A DNA stretch of 64,000 nucleotides from Geomicrobium halophilum (GTDB taxonomy: Bacteria > Bacillota > Bacilli > Bacillales > Marinococcaceae), in the NCBI RefSeq assembly GCF_014207655.1, contig NZ_JACHHJ010000001.1, positions 558,001 through 622,000 on the forward strand, given 5' to 3'. Positions 46,782 through 55,741 of this stretch are shown here, in pieces. Under the pieces are notes generated by a model that saw only the letters and a list, made by a program, of their open reading frames with translations, was not told where the DNA came from and did no database searches. Every line of letters starts with the position of its first letter. The first letter of the stretch is position 1. A program made the position numbers and the translations under genes.

Positions 46782-47861
46782 CTAGTCAGAGGCTTTCTCT
46801 ACTGCTGACAAGAAATCATCCACGATATCTTCCCCAATAGTGGCTGAATGGTTCTCAATAACTGGCTCAACGGCTTCCTGAAATCTTTCATATTCTTCGT
46901 TAGTGATTTCTGAAAATTCCATGCTACTTTGAAGTTCTTCTAAGCTATTTTGGGCTTCATCCCGTGTAATTTCACGATTGTATTCCCGGGTCTCATAAGC
47001 GGATTCTGCAATCGCTTCTTGTTGTTCCGGAGTCAATTCATCCCATATTTGTTTACTGAATAAGAAAATGTAAGGTGTATATACATGATTTGTGGCGGAA
47101 AGATATTGTTGAACTTCATGATAACCTTCAAGATTAATAATTGGGTAAGGGTTTTCCTGCCCTTCAATCGTCCCCTGTTGTAAACCGGTATACAATTCGT
47201 CAAAAGCCATCGGTGTCGGATTGGCCCCCATTTCGGACCAGGAATCCAAATGGATATCCGTTTCCATGGTACGTAGCGTTAGGCCTTCGAGATCATCGAT
47301 ACTTTCTACAGGTCTGACATCGTTTGTTAAATTCCTGAATCCATTTTCCCACCAAGCCAAGCCAACCAGATCCTGATCTTCCAATATGTCTAACATCTGA
47401 TCACCGAATTCCCCATCCAACACTTCGTCGGCAACTTCTTCGTCAGGGATTACGAATGGCAAGTCAAAAACGCCATATTCAGGAATATTGTTCATTACAG
47501 GGGAAGTAGACGTTATTGTAATATCCAAGTCACCGTTTTGCACCATTTCTGTGGCGACAAGGTCAGCGGCGATTTGAGCAGAGTGATAAACTTCAACATT
47601 AAAATCATCCGTTTTTTCAGTTAATAATTCTCCAAAATGTATAGCAGAATCATATAGAGGATGTTGATCGTTTATTCCCACACTAATACGTAAGGTTTGT
47701 GCATCAGGGTTATCCGCTTCCACTTCTTCAGCATCTAAATTTTCATCCCCACTGGTATCCTCGCTTTCTACATTAACTTCCTCCCCGCTACAAGCCACAG
47801 TAAGAGCCAACATTAAGGAAAAAGTTGAAAAGATGGAGAATTGTCTTAAATTATTGTTCAC
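46782..47861 (-). CDS. dctP: Orphan TRAP substrate-binding lipoprotein 3
   Basis: A 359-residue DctP protein, closely similar over its whole mature length to the one at 24654 (shared INDQHPLYDSAIHFGELL, VGLAWWENGFRNLTND, LTLRTMETDIHLDSW, GTIEGQENPYP). Lipobox LTVAC gives lipidated C24. GTG at 47861 is chosen because AAAGGGGAAG lies eight bases upstream; a TTG seven codons earlier overlaps that site. No membrane subunits are next to it. It may deliver a related ligand to the DctQM at 22735-24551 (inference). Confidence 0.9.
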   Translation of the reverse strand: MNNNLRQFSIFSTFSLMLALTVACSGEEVNVESEDTSGDENLDAEEVEADNPDAQTLRISVGINDQHPLYDSAIHFGELLTEKTDDFNVEVYHSAQIAADLVATEMVQNGDLDITITSTSPVMNNIPEYGVFDLPFVIPDEEVADEVLDGEFGDQMLDILEDQDLVGLAWWENGFRNLTNDVRPVESIDDLEGLTLRTMETDIHLDSWSEMGANPTPMAFDELYTGLQQGTIEGQENPYPIINLEGYHEVQQYLSATNHVYTPYIFLFSKQIWDELTPEQQEAIAESAYETREYNREITRDEAQNSLEELQSSMEFSEITNEEYERFQEAVEPVIENHSATIGEDIVDDFLSAVEKASD

Positions 47862-48015
47862 TTTAGAATCTTCCCCTTTCAATAAAATAATATTTTCTTC
47901 ACACTATAATTCATCTTGAGTCCTCCTTGGTTCCTCTAGTTATTACTCTTGTACTATACCAAGGGGACTCATTTCAGTAACTTCCTAAGGTTTTACACAG
48001 CGATCTTCAGTCAAT

Positions 48016-48960
48016 TTACGGGTTATTTGAAAAAACTTTCGGGATTCCTAACCCTTCCGCTCCTTTTTTTGAGGTGATCGCATCGGGAGCATAACGTTGG
48101 ACCATTTCCGCTCCAATTTTGGCACGATGCACACGCTCTTTTGCGAGTTCCAAATTTTGCGCTTCCAGATGTTTCCCAGACGGATAGACGTCAGGGTGAT
48201 TCCTTAACCCAAACTTAATGTACACCGGCGATAAAATCCGAATCAATTCTGGAATTTCATAATATCTGAGAAAACCGCCAAAATTGTCCGGAACCTCAAC
48301 GTATAAATCTATCGGAATATCAATGGTTTCCCGAATAGCAGCAAGTTTCGGCAAGGTAAGTGCCGTGGGGACATTGTATGTGTCCGCTCCGATATCTTGC
48401 ATCAAGCGAACCGAAACCGGATTAGCAGCCATCATTTGCACCGATACTTTAACAACAAAATCTTGCGGAAGTAGCCCATCCTCCTTCATTTTCTTGGTCA
48501 TAAGGAGCAGCCCTTCATCGGCGACAAGTGCGCCTCTTAACCCTAATTCAGCGCCGCGACGAAGGTCTTCCATAGCATATAAGAGTTGATCTGCTCCTTC
48601 ATGACGCAGTGCAATGACTTGACCCGCAGGTGTTAACGGTTGTGCACTCACATCAAAAGTTCCTCGAGGCCCAACAAATAGGCTTAACTCCATTTGATTT
48701 TCAGCAGCGAGCTGATTCATTTGTTGGATTTCTTCGTCTGTCAGTAACATAATGCCACTACCTTGAGAGACTCTGTGAATAAGGACATCATGACGCTCAA
48801 TCTCATCAAGGGTCACCTTTAATGCTTCGGGTCCTTCAACACTTGGAAGTTCAACGCGATACTGTGCCCCGTCCGGAAAACGTTTCCGGGATGAAGGCAA
48901 TGCATAGCGATCTGTATCCGGATATCCATGATCTCGCAATAATTTTTTCGTCTTTTCCAT
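48016..48960 (-). CDS. U32-peptidase-like TIM-barrel protein of unknown function
   Basis: A 314-residue soluble protein. I read it as a distant relative of the U32 peptidase-like barrel proteins, from segments such as VFVGPRGTFD-like LFVGPRGTFDVS, ELGLRGALVADEGLLLM, IGADTYNVPTALTLPKLAAI and PIDLYVEVPDNFGGFLRYYE. No signal peptide or membrane segment. No catalytic residues can be named with confidence. A cre-like box precedes it and an IclR regulator gene lies immediately upstream on the same strand. A decayed copy of its N-terminus stands at 55277 just before a pdxA gene. Context therefore ties it to acid-sugar catabolism, but the reaction is unknown. Confidence 0.55.
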   Translation of the reverse strand: MEKTKKLLRDHGYPDTDRYALPSSRKRFPDGAQYRVELPSVEGPEALKVTLDEIERHDVLIHRVSQGSGIMLLTDEEIQQMNQLAAENQMELSLFVGPRGTFDVSAQPLTPAGQVIALRHEGADQLLYAMEDLRRGAELGLRGALVADEGLLLMTKKMKEDGLLPQDFVVKVSVQMMAANPVSVRLMQDIGADTYNVPTALTLPKLAAIRETIDIPIDLYVEVPDNFGGFLRYYEIPELIRILSPVYIKFGLRNHPDVYPSGKHLEAQNLELAKERVHRAKIGAEMVQRYAPDAITSKKGAEGLGIPKVFSNNP

Positions 48961-48990
48961 AAGTCATTTCCCCATTTCTTTAAAAAGTAA

Positions 48991-49004
48991 TAAAAACGCT
49001 TACA
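48991..49004 (-). promoter_or_regulatory. Cre-like site before the U32-like gene
   Basis: On the minus strand TGTAAGCGTTTTTA, one mismatch to the CcpA cre consensus, 31 bases before the U32-like start and at the edge of the upstream iclR gene. Confidence 0.55.
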
Positions 49005-49007
49005 TAT

Positions 49008-49775
49008 TTAAATTTTATCTGCATAACCCGCTTGCTGCGAGAGCCTGCGAGCTAACTGCACAATTTCTGTAGTGGCCTCTTCTCTCTTCGTAGCCCAGCT
49101 GGACTTTAACATTGTAAAGCTTATCCCAGCGATGATTTTCCTATTATGGTTCATTACCGGAGCACCAACGCAATAGAAATCGAGCGCTGATTCCTCTGCT
49201 TCTGTGATATATCTTTGGTCTTGAGCGGTTTGCAAATTTTCGTAAAGCATGTCCACGGTTGAAAGTGTATACGGCGTTTTTGGCTCTAGGTTATACCGTG
49301 GGTACAACATTAAGAGCTCTTCTTTAGAATAGTTCAGAAGTTGTGCTTTGCCCAAGGAAGAAGCGTACGCCGGAAATTTCATTCCAGGATTTGTAATTAG
49401 CTGTACACGAGATTCCGATTGCATTTTACCAAGGTAAAGCACATCACCACCTTCCAATATACCGAGTTGCATTGCTTCTTGAACCTTGTTGAATGAATCA
49501 GGTGCTTCGCGGTAAAAAGCCTCTACTATGTCAAATTGCCGAAAATAGCTGGAACTCCACTTGGCAATGCCAGGGCCGAGCATATAAGTATCTTCCTTAT
49601 CCTTACTTAAAAGATTGAGATGTTCTAGCGTGTTCAGCAATGAGTACATTGAGCTTTTATTTACTTCTAATTGTTTGGATAAATCGATCAATCTCAACTC
49701 TTGGGGGTGCTCTGAGACAAGGTCAAGAATAAGACTTGCTCTCTCTATGGCGGGTACCCAATATTTCTGTTTCAT
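49008..49775 (-). CDS. IclR-family transcriptional regulator 2
   Basis: A 255-residue regulator. Winged helix (PAIERASLILDLVSEH, then LSKQLEVNKSSMYSLLNTL) and IclR effector domain (GMKFPAYASSLGKAQLLNY, AVGAPVMNHN-like CVGAPVMNHNRKIIAGIS). AGGGGGTG precedes the ATG on the minus strand. It transcribes toward the U32-like gene and is probably its regulator. A near-palindromic AAACAAGTTT lies about 33 bases upstream of its start, a relative of the AAACTNAGTTT boxes at 27091, 38633 and 54954, so it is a candidate for the protein that reads those boxes (inference). Confidence 0.9.
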   Translation of the reverse strand: MKQKYWVPAIERASLILDLVSEHPQELRLIDLSKQLEVNKSSMYSLLNTLEHLNLLSKDKEDTYMLGPGIAKWSSSYFRQFDIVEAFYREAPDSFNKVQEAMQLGILEGGDVLYLGKMQSESRVQLITNPGMKFPAYASSLGKAQLLNYSKEELLMLYPRYNLEPKTPYTLSTVDMLYENLQTAQDQRYITEAEESALDFYCVGAPVMNHNRKIIAGISFTMLKSSWATKREEATTEIVQLARRLSQQAGYADKI

Positions 49776-49988
49776 ATTTCACCCCCTCTTGTTAGTTTCT
49801 TATAATAAAACAAGTTTATTATTTTAATCGTACCAGTATTTTTGTTAGTGAACAATAATTATAAAAAAATTTCAGATGTTTTCGCCCGAATTGTAAATTT
49901 AAATGAGGGCATTTGTCCGCCCAAAATGACGTTCGACACTTCCGGACAAACTTACTAAACTAGTAAGTAAGCAGCGGGAGTTGAGAAC

Positions 49989-50866
49989 ATGGGAGGGCAA
50001 ATAAGATGGAATAAGCCGTTTACAAGCGTCTTGAAACAAAATCAAGAGACAGCCAATTGTTTGAAAACGTTAACGCATCAATTTGAATTTCCCCCCAAGA
50101 CCGCCGAAGCGTTTATGGAAACAGTGAAAGGGGAAGTATAAACTTCATCGTCGGGATCCTGACCGAGACACAGATCCCGGCCAAGTCAGCCGGTAAGTGA
50201 TTTGCGAATTGCGGGATGAATTTTACCTGACGCGCCATGAAACAAGCTTTGGCAATCTGACATGGATCACCGCCTCCTCCAGTAAGAATGAAAAACCGAA
50301 ACCCGATAAAAAAATTGAAAAGCCCAACGCATCGAGACTTCCCACTGGTGACGGAAAACGACCTCAAAAGTAGCGATACAAGCACGCACGAAACGGGATC
50401 AAACAAAAATTTTCCGGTTAATTAATAACGCTTTTGAACAAGGCGGGCTGCTCACGCTCGAAGATCTTTCCGTCATGGTCAATCGATCGGTGCTCACCCT
50501 CTCCAAACGCATTCAAGAATATCAAGAGGAGGAGCATCAGATCATCCTTCCGCTCAAGGGCAACCATATATATAGGACCCTGGATTGACGCACAAGAAAA
50601 TCATTAGTGAGCTCTATGAACAACGTGCCGCCCCCTGATATCGCGAAACGCACGCATCACAGCCTGAAGGCTGTGGAACGGTACATCAAGGATTACGACA
50701 AGGTTAAGTTCCTTGTCCGGAGAAACATCGATCAAGACGATATCATCCACCTCACAGGGCGTGGAATGAAGGTTATTGAGCAGTATATTGAGATTTTGAA
50801 GAGACATCATCCCAGCCTATTTGCGGACAAATGTCCAGAATGTAAAACTTACACTTTTAAGTTATA
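49989..50866 (+). pseudogene. Broken DUF1670-family gene
   Basis: It starts with an ATG (RWNKPFTSVLKQNQETANCL, then THQFEFPPKTAEAFM) and breaks after VKGEV. The middle is readable only with several shifts (CELRDEFYLTRHETSFGNL; then NNAFEQGGLLTLEDLSVMV; then LPLKGNHIY). The C-terminal 75 codons are open (DIAKRTHHSLKAVERYIKDY, then KCPECKTYTF). DUF1670 proteins carry helix-turn-helix-like repeats, are often associated with mobile regions, and have no known function. At least four indels make this copy dead. Confidence 0.65.
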
Positions 50867-50939
50867 GAAGCGAGTTCTACCTCCACCTTCTTTAGACGGT
50901 ATAAGCTTTTAGCCTTGCTTTTGAATGACTGAGGTGAGA

Positions 50940-51370
50940 GTGGACGGTTACAAGGATGTAGTCATGCGGTCTATGATATCAAATATCATGTTATATGGGT
51001 CACGAAGTATAGATATCCTGTGTTACGTGGTGACTTTGCCCGGCGAGTAGGTGAACTTCTCCGACAAGGATGTGAAGCAAGGGGAATCACGATATTGCAA
51101 GGGAGTGTAGGCAAAGACCATCTACACCTATTATTATCGTGTCCACCAAGTATTGCTCCGAGTAAAATCATGCGGTACCTGAAAGGGAGATCATCAAGAT
51201 TCATCCAAGATGAAGGTCTTGAGCTGAAGAAAAAATATTGGTGTCAGCCCTTGTGGGCAAGAGGTGATTTTTGCGCTACAGTAGGTATGTCACGGAAGAA
51301 ATCATCAGAAACTATATAGAGCATCCATCGAGCGACAAAAGGAACGACATATTCCGAATCGACGATTGAG
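50940..51370 (+). mobile_element. Damaged IS200/IS605-type transposase gene (TnpA, Y1)
   Basis: Small HUH transposase of about 140 residues in three frames: GTG start (DGYKDV), a one-base shift, HAVYDIKYHVIWVTKYRYP, then the open central part (GCEARGITILQGSVGKDHLHLLLSCPP in which HLH is the HUH metal motif, then SKIMRYLKGRSSR). A second one-base shift near 51285 precedes YVTEEIIRNYIEHPSS, which contains the catalytic-type tyrosine region. An imperfect hairpin with CTTCAG/CTGAAG arms at about 51400-51427 could be the right-end structure. The element is probably immobile as written. Confidence 0.75.
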
Positions 51371-51709
51371 TTCCAGTTTAATTGAGTATGCTTCAGCTTA
51401 GGATCTTCAGCAGACTTCAGTCTGAAGGGTCAGTCGCGGACATTTATGGTCGTTTAAGCTTCTCATATGTCGGAGCTAGAAACACAGGTAAACTTTTAAA
51501 TCTCTCATTACTATAACGACCCATCTTTTAATACCTGACTGATAAATATATCCTCGTCTGTTAATTCGCGAGTATCGGATCGCTTCTAACAGTTTCGAGG
51601 ATATTTCTTTTGATTTTTTTAGCTTTTTAAGTAAGGCTCTCTGATTTTCCCCATTTACCTCATCTAACAATTTCTCACGAGAAGTAATGTAACTTTTAAA
51701 CATATAGTA
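51371..51709. other. Non-coding stretch between IS200 remnant and deoR
   Basis: About 340 bases. The first part holds the CTTCAG-type imperfect hairpin of the IS. A 75-codon frame on the minus strand (51476-51703) has no ribosome site and no recognisable family, so I do not call it a gene. Confidence 0.45.
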
Positions 51710-51738
51710 TTGACAAAATGATACATTTAAACAATAAT
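51710..51738 (+). promoter_or_regulatory. Promoter of the deoR-kinase-pdxA2 operon
   Basis: TTGACA at 51710-51715, 17-base spacer, AATAAT at 51733-51738, about 43 bases before the chosen deoR start. An upstream in-frame ATG at 51718 lies inside this promoter, which supports the later start. Confidence 0.6.
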
Positions 51739-51780
51739 GTCTTTAACGATGTTAATAATAAACGTTTTGTGAGGCGAACA

Positions 51781-52551
51781 ATGCAAGCGAAAATAAGACA
51801 ACAAAGGATTATAGATGAAACCATAAATAAGCAAAGAGTTGAGATCGAACAATTATCATCTGAGCTAAATGTGTCCACAATGACTATCCGCCGGGATCTT
51901 ACCGAGCTTGAAAAACAGGGGTATTTAATTCGTGTCCATGGTGGAGCAGTAGCTGCGGAAAGTTTGGTTGCTGAGACTCCCTATTTCAATAAGGCTTCAC
52001 ATCATTTGCAGGAAAAGAAGGCGATTGCAAAAGAAGTGCTTCAAATCCTTCCTGAGAATTCGCGAATATTGTTAGATTCTGGAACTACTACATTAGAGAT
52101 CATTCGTTTACTCAAACATCGTGAAGATATAACTGTTCTCACAAATGATATTAAGTTGGCAGTAGAATGTCTGGAGGGACCCTTAAAGATTATTCTCACA
52201 GGCGGGGAACTTCAAAAAGGAATTGGATCTTGTACAGGTCCTAGCGCAGAAAAATTGCTCTCATCGGTGCATGTAGATTTATTTTTTCTTGGTGCTCATG
52301 CGATTGATCCTGAAGGAGGTATAACTGCGCCTACATTAGAAAAGGCAAACATTAAACGTGTAATGATGAGAGCGGCGGAAAGAACCATTCTTGTTGCCGA
52401 CTCCACAAAGTTCAGCAAAAAATCTTTCGCCCGTGTTTGTGGTCTTGAGGAAATTAGTCAAGGATATACCGATGCCAAATTGCCGGAACATGATCGGGAT
52501 ATGTTTAACAAATACATGCCTATAAAATATATCTCAACGGAGGTATCTTGA
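51781..52551 (+). CDS. DeoR/GlpR-family transcriptional regulator
   Basis: A 256-residue repressor. N-terminal helix-turn-helix (EQLSSELNVSTMTIRRDLTEL) and the YLIRVHGGAV turn typical of DeoR regulators, then a sugar-phosphate-sensing domain with LDSGTTTLEI, LTNDIKLAV and ADSTKFSKKSFARVC. The ATG at 51781 has GTGAGGCG upstream and matches the family N-terminus. It ends four bases before the kinase gene, so it autoregulates this operon; the effector is probably a phosphorylated acid sugar. Confidence 0.9.
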   Translation: MQAKIRQQRIIDETINKQRVEIEQLSSELNVSTMTIRRDLTELEKQGYLIRVHGGAVAAESLVAETPYFNKASHHLQEKKAIAKEVLQILPENSRILLDSGTTTLEIIRLLKHREDITVLTNDIKLAVECLEGPLKIILTGGELQKGIGSCTGPSAEKLLSSVHVDLFFLGAHAIDPEGGITAPTLEKANIKRVMMRAAERTILVADSTKFSKKSFARVCGLEEISQGYTDAKLPEHDRDMFNKYMPIKYISTEVS

Positions 52552-52555
52552 TTCG

Positions 52556-53842
52556 ATGGACATTGCAGTAATTGCAGACGATTTAACAGGGGCTAACGCC
52601 TGTGGTGTGCGTCTTGCGGAATTAGGGGTTCGAACCATGACAAAGTTTCATTGGTCCAACCATCAGCATTACACGAACGATACCGAAGCAACCATCATTG
52701 ATACGAATAGTCGCTACCTTGCCGAAACGGCTGCTAAGGAACGATTGCGAAGTGTTATCGATGAATATAGACATATCGGCGTTCGGGATTTCGCAAAGCG
52801 AATTGACAGTACCATGCGAGGGAATGTTGGAGCGGAAGCGGAGGAGTGGATCCGTGCTTTTAATAATGAAACGATTGCGGTCATTGTTCCTTCTTTTCCA
52901 GATTCGAACAGAACTATGATTGGCGGTTATCTATTAGTTGACGGCATATTGCTTCAACAGACAAATTTATCAAAAGATCCTTTAACACCGATGACCAAAT
53001 CCTATGTTCCAGATCTAGTTAGAGCAAAAACAACTCTTCCCGTAGCACATATTGCTCTCAAAGAAGTTGAGCAGAATGTCAGTGACTTAAAAAATTGTTT
53101 CCATCAATGCATCGCTGATGGATTTAGGATTCTTGTTGTTGATGCAATCACAAACGACCATATAGAAAAAATTGCTACAGTTATGGTTGCATCAAAATAC
53201 CGGATGAACCCTTTTGATCCCGGCCCGTTAACGACGGCCTATATGAACAGGAAAATGAAAAACTTGAACCGGGATGATAAAATCATCATTTCTATTGGAA
53301 GTGCCAACGAACTGGCAGAACAGCAAACGCAATATTTCATTGAACGACGCAATGTTTCTCCTATAATTGTGGATCCAGAAAAGTTCATTGATCCAACAAA
53401 AAGCATGGAAGAGATTAGTAAAACCATAAAAAAAGCTTCCGATCATTTGGAACAAGAGAACATCGTGTTAATAACGACCATTAAACCCAATCAGAAAAGG
53501 CTGAACTTTAGACAATTAGAGGAAGAATTGGACACTTCAGTCAACAGTATCGCCCAACGAATAACTGAAGGACTTGCAATGATTACAAAAGAAGTCATTC
53601 AACAAAATCCGGGGGTGAAAGGATGTTTGACAAGTGGTGGTGATGTGACAGCATCACTTTGCTCTTTTACTAATGCAAATGGAATTGAACTACTGGAAGA
53701 GATCAACCCATTAGTAGCCTATGGTAAAGTAAATGGCGGCGATCTTAATGGTATAAAAATCATGACAAAGGGGGGATCAGCTGGCAATCAAAATACCCTT
53801 GACTATTGTATACGTGCACTTGAAACGCGAATCATAAATTAA
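52556..53842 (+). CDS. Four-carbon acid sugar kinase family protein (DUF1537)
   Basis: A 428-residue kinase of the DUF1537 family, which phosphorylates D-threonate, D-erythronate, L-threonate and related acids. The N-terminal substrate domain shows IADDLTGANACGVRLAELG, AKRIDSTMRGNVGAE and VPSFPDSNRTMIGGYLLVDG; the C-terminal ATP domain shows LTSGGDVTASLC and MTKGGSAGNQNTL. A PdxA-family gene follows by 18 bases and DeoR precedes it. This pairing fits the D-threonate route: kinase to D-threonate 4-phosphate, then PdxA2 oxidative decarboxylation to dihydroxyacetone phosphate. D-erythronate is an alternative substrate. Confidence 0.88.
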   Translation: MDIAVIADDLTGANACGVRLAELGVRTMTKFHWSNHQHYTNDTEATIIDTNSRYLAETAAKERLRSVIDEYRHIGVRDFAKRIDSTMRGNVGAEAEEWIRAFNNETIAVIVPSFPDSNRTMIGGYLLVDGILLQQTNLSKDPLTPMTKSYVPDLVRAKTTLPVAHIALKEVEQNVSDLKNCFHQCIADGFRILVVDAITNDHIEKIATVMVASKYRMNPFDPGPLTTAYMNRKMKNLNRDDKIIISIGSANELAEQQTQYFIERRNVSPIIVDPEKFIDPTKSMEEISKTIKKASDHLEQENIVLITTIKPNQKRLNFRQLEEELDTSVNSIAQRITEGLAMITKEVIQQNPGVKGCLTSGGDVTASLCSFTNANGIELLEEINPLVAYGKVNGGDLNGIKIMTKGGSAGNQNTLDYCIRALETRIIN

Positions 53843-53860
53843 TTCTAGGAGGTTTTAACT

Positions 53861-54868
53861 TTGAGTAAACCAGTCATTGCCATCCCTATGGGGGATGCTT
53901 CCGGAATTGGTCCGGAAATTGTAGCGAAATCAGTTGCAGAGGACGAAATACAAAAGCTTTGTTATCCATTAGTTATTGGAAATAAGAATGTGATGGAACA
54001 AGCGATTGCTCAAACGAGTGCTGATCTTTCTATAATGACCATTGCACACCCGGAAGAGATACAAGACCAATCGGATACATTATATTTAATCCATATGGAT
54101 AACATTGATATTGAACAGCTCCAGAAAGGTGAAGTACAAGCTCAATGCGGTCAGGCAGCTTTTGATTATATCGATAAAGCTGTTGATTTAACAAAAGAAG
54201 AAAGAACAGCGGCGCTGGCTACCCCCCCTATTAATAAAGAGGCATTAAAGGCTGCGAGAGTGCCTTACATTGGTCATACGGAAATGCTTGGCGCAATGGC
54301 AGGAATCGACGACCCTTTGACCATGTTTGAAGTCCATGATTTGCGTATTTTCTTTTTAACCCGTCATGTTTCTATACGAGAGGCGATTAATCAAATGACC
54401 AGTGATCGTGTCTACGATTACCTTGTTCGCTGTGATCGAGCTTTGCAACATTTAGGCATTGAAAATAGAAAAATAGCGGTTGCCGGTTTAAACCCGCATA
54501 GCGGAGAAAATGGTCTTTTCGGTACAGAAGAGATTGATGAAATCAATCCGGGAATTCAACGGGCGAAAAAGGCGGGAATTGTAGTGGAAGGTCCTGTGCC
54601 TGCAGATTCTGTCTTTTATCAGGCTTTAAATGGTAAATATGATGCCGTCCTTTCTTTATATCATGATCAAGGGCATATAGCAGCGAAAATGACCGATTTT
54701 GAAAAAACCATTTCAGTTACCAATGGCTTACCATTTCTTAGAACTTCAGTTGATCATGGTACAGCTTTTGATATTGCCGGTACTGGGAAAGCCAGTGCAG
54801 TCAGCATGAAGGAGTGTATTAAGCTTGCAGCACAGTACGCTCCCTATTTTATAACGAATCAAAAGTAA
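53861..54868 (+). CDS. pdxA2: PdxA2-type 4-phospho-threonate dehydrogenase
   Basis: A 335-residue PdxA-family NAD-dependent dehydrogenase. Family features are PMGDASGIGPEIVAK, the metal histidine in YIGHTEMLGA, GLNPHSGENGLFG, LYHDQGHIAAKM and SVDHGTAFDIAGTGKAS. Its partner kinase is of the DUF1537 family, so catabolic oxidation of D-threonate or D-erythronate 4-phosphate with decarboxylation is more likely than vitamin B6 synthesis. TTG start after AGGAGG. It keeps the canonical GHTE motif, unlike the second copy at 55742. Confidence 0.88.
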   Translation: MSKPVIAIPMGDASGIGPEIVAKSVAEDEIQKLCYPLVIGNKNVMEQAIAQTSADLSIMTIAHPEEIQDQSDTLYLIHMDNIDIEQLQKGEVQAQCGQAAFDYIDKAVDLTKEERTAALATPPINKEALKAARVPYIGHTEMLGAMAGIDDPLTMFEVHDLRIFFLTRHVSIREAINQMTSDRVYDYLVRCDRALQHLGIENRKIAVAGLNPHSGENGLFGTEEIDEINPGIQRAKKAGIVVEGPVPADSVFYQALNGKYDAVLSLYHDQGHIAAKMTDFEKTISVTNGLPFLRTSVDHGTAFDIAGTGKASAVSMKECIKLAAQYAPYFITNQK

Positions 54869-54953
54869 AGTTCTACAATATCAAAAAAATTCATTAAAAA
54901 TTGACCCTTAACTATTCCCTTGGTACACTTCTATTTAAATAATTTCGATATAA

Positions 54954-54964
54954 AAACTAAGTTT
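54954..54964. promoter_or_regulatory. Operator-like palindrome AAACTAAGTTT
   Basis: A perfect 11-base palindrome with the same AAACTNAGTTT pattern as at 27093 and 38633, in the spacer between the two pdxA genes. Confidence 0.5.
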
Positions 54965-55244
54965 ACTATTTAAAACCTGGAGAAGGGATCAAAAATACTT
55001 TGATTTTATCGGGAAGTAGTTTTATCTTTGTATAGGATTCAAGAACATATACGACCTGGGATATTACAAGGAGGTGATGCTATTCTTAGGGACATTGGAG
55101 TCTGATACACGGGTACAGTTGATTAAAAAACACGAGAATGAGGTTCCCGGCCTATGCGTCTTATAGGTAAAGCTCAACTCCCTAATTCAGAACTCATAGG
55201 CTTTCCAGACAAGCTGGTTAGATCGATTAAAATAACTTAAAAAA

Positions 55245-55258
55245 TGTAAGCGCTTAAA
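55245..55258 (+). promoter_or_regulatory. Cre-like site
   Basis: TGTAAGCGCTTAAA, one mismatch to the CcpA cre consensus. It lies just before the U32-like remnant, in the same relation as the cre-like site before the intact U32-like gene at 48960. Confidence 0.5.
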
Positions 55259-55276
55259 AAGTTGTTTTAAGAGAGA

Positions 55277-55640
55277 ATGTTGATACATGGAAGAATTAAA
55301 AGAACCCCCGATGCTGATACTTATGACTTACCGTCATCAGAAAAACGTTTTCTAGTTGAGCTCAATATTCGGGAAGAACTTTCGAGCGTAGAAGGACCCA
55401 ATGCATTGAAGCCAACGTTGGAAGAAATTGAACATAATATTTTAATTGCGCACAGAGTTTCCAGGGTAGTTGAATTATGTTACTGACAGATGAGAAATTC
55501 TAGAAATGTGCCAATTTTCCAAGGGAAGTGGAAGGGAATTAGGCCTGTTTGTTGGACCACGCGGAACTTGAGGTGTAAGCGCCTAAGTGTTAACATAAGC
55601 CGGCTAGGTTATTATCTTGCGCCATGAAGGCATGGGTCAA
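55277..55640 (+). pseudogene. Decayed N-terminal copy of the U32-like gene
   Basis: The text follows the protein at 48016 from its start: TPDADTYDLPSSEKRF, then ELSSVEGPNALKPTLEEIE, then HRVSRVVELCY before a stop, then scattered pieces such as a GPRGT-like segment. The C-terminal two thirds are gone. Its position just upstream of pdxA and TctCBA suggests that the ancestral gene was part of that operon. Confidence 0.75.
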
Positions 55641-55741
55641 CTCCTGTATTCAAGCTTATTACTCAGAAAAAAAGGGGCAAGGATTTAGATAGCCCAAAAG
55701 AAACTTATAAACTAAAAATTTATAATTGAGAGGTGTAACGG

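Larger units (their letters stand above)
54869..55276. other. Decayed spacer with operator-like sites
   Basis: About 400 bases without an intact gene. It holds the palindrome at 54954, a possible relic frame near 55030-55105 (HIRPGILQGGDAILRDIG) of unknown family, and a cre-like site at 55245. Confidence 0.5.

Noticed and set aside
51476-51703. 75-codon open frame on the minus strand
   Set aside because: No ribosome site, no recognisable family and no operon partner; composition fits chance in AT-rich DNA.
53861-54868. Vitamin B6 biosynthesis role for PdxA
   Set aside because: Adjacent DUF1537 kinase and DeoR regulator indicate D-threonate-type catabolism; Bacillaceae usually make PLP by PdxS/PdxT.
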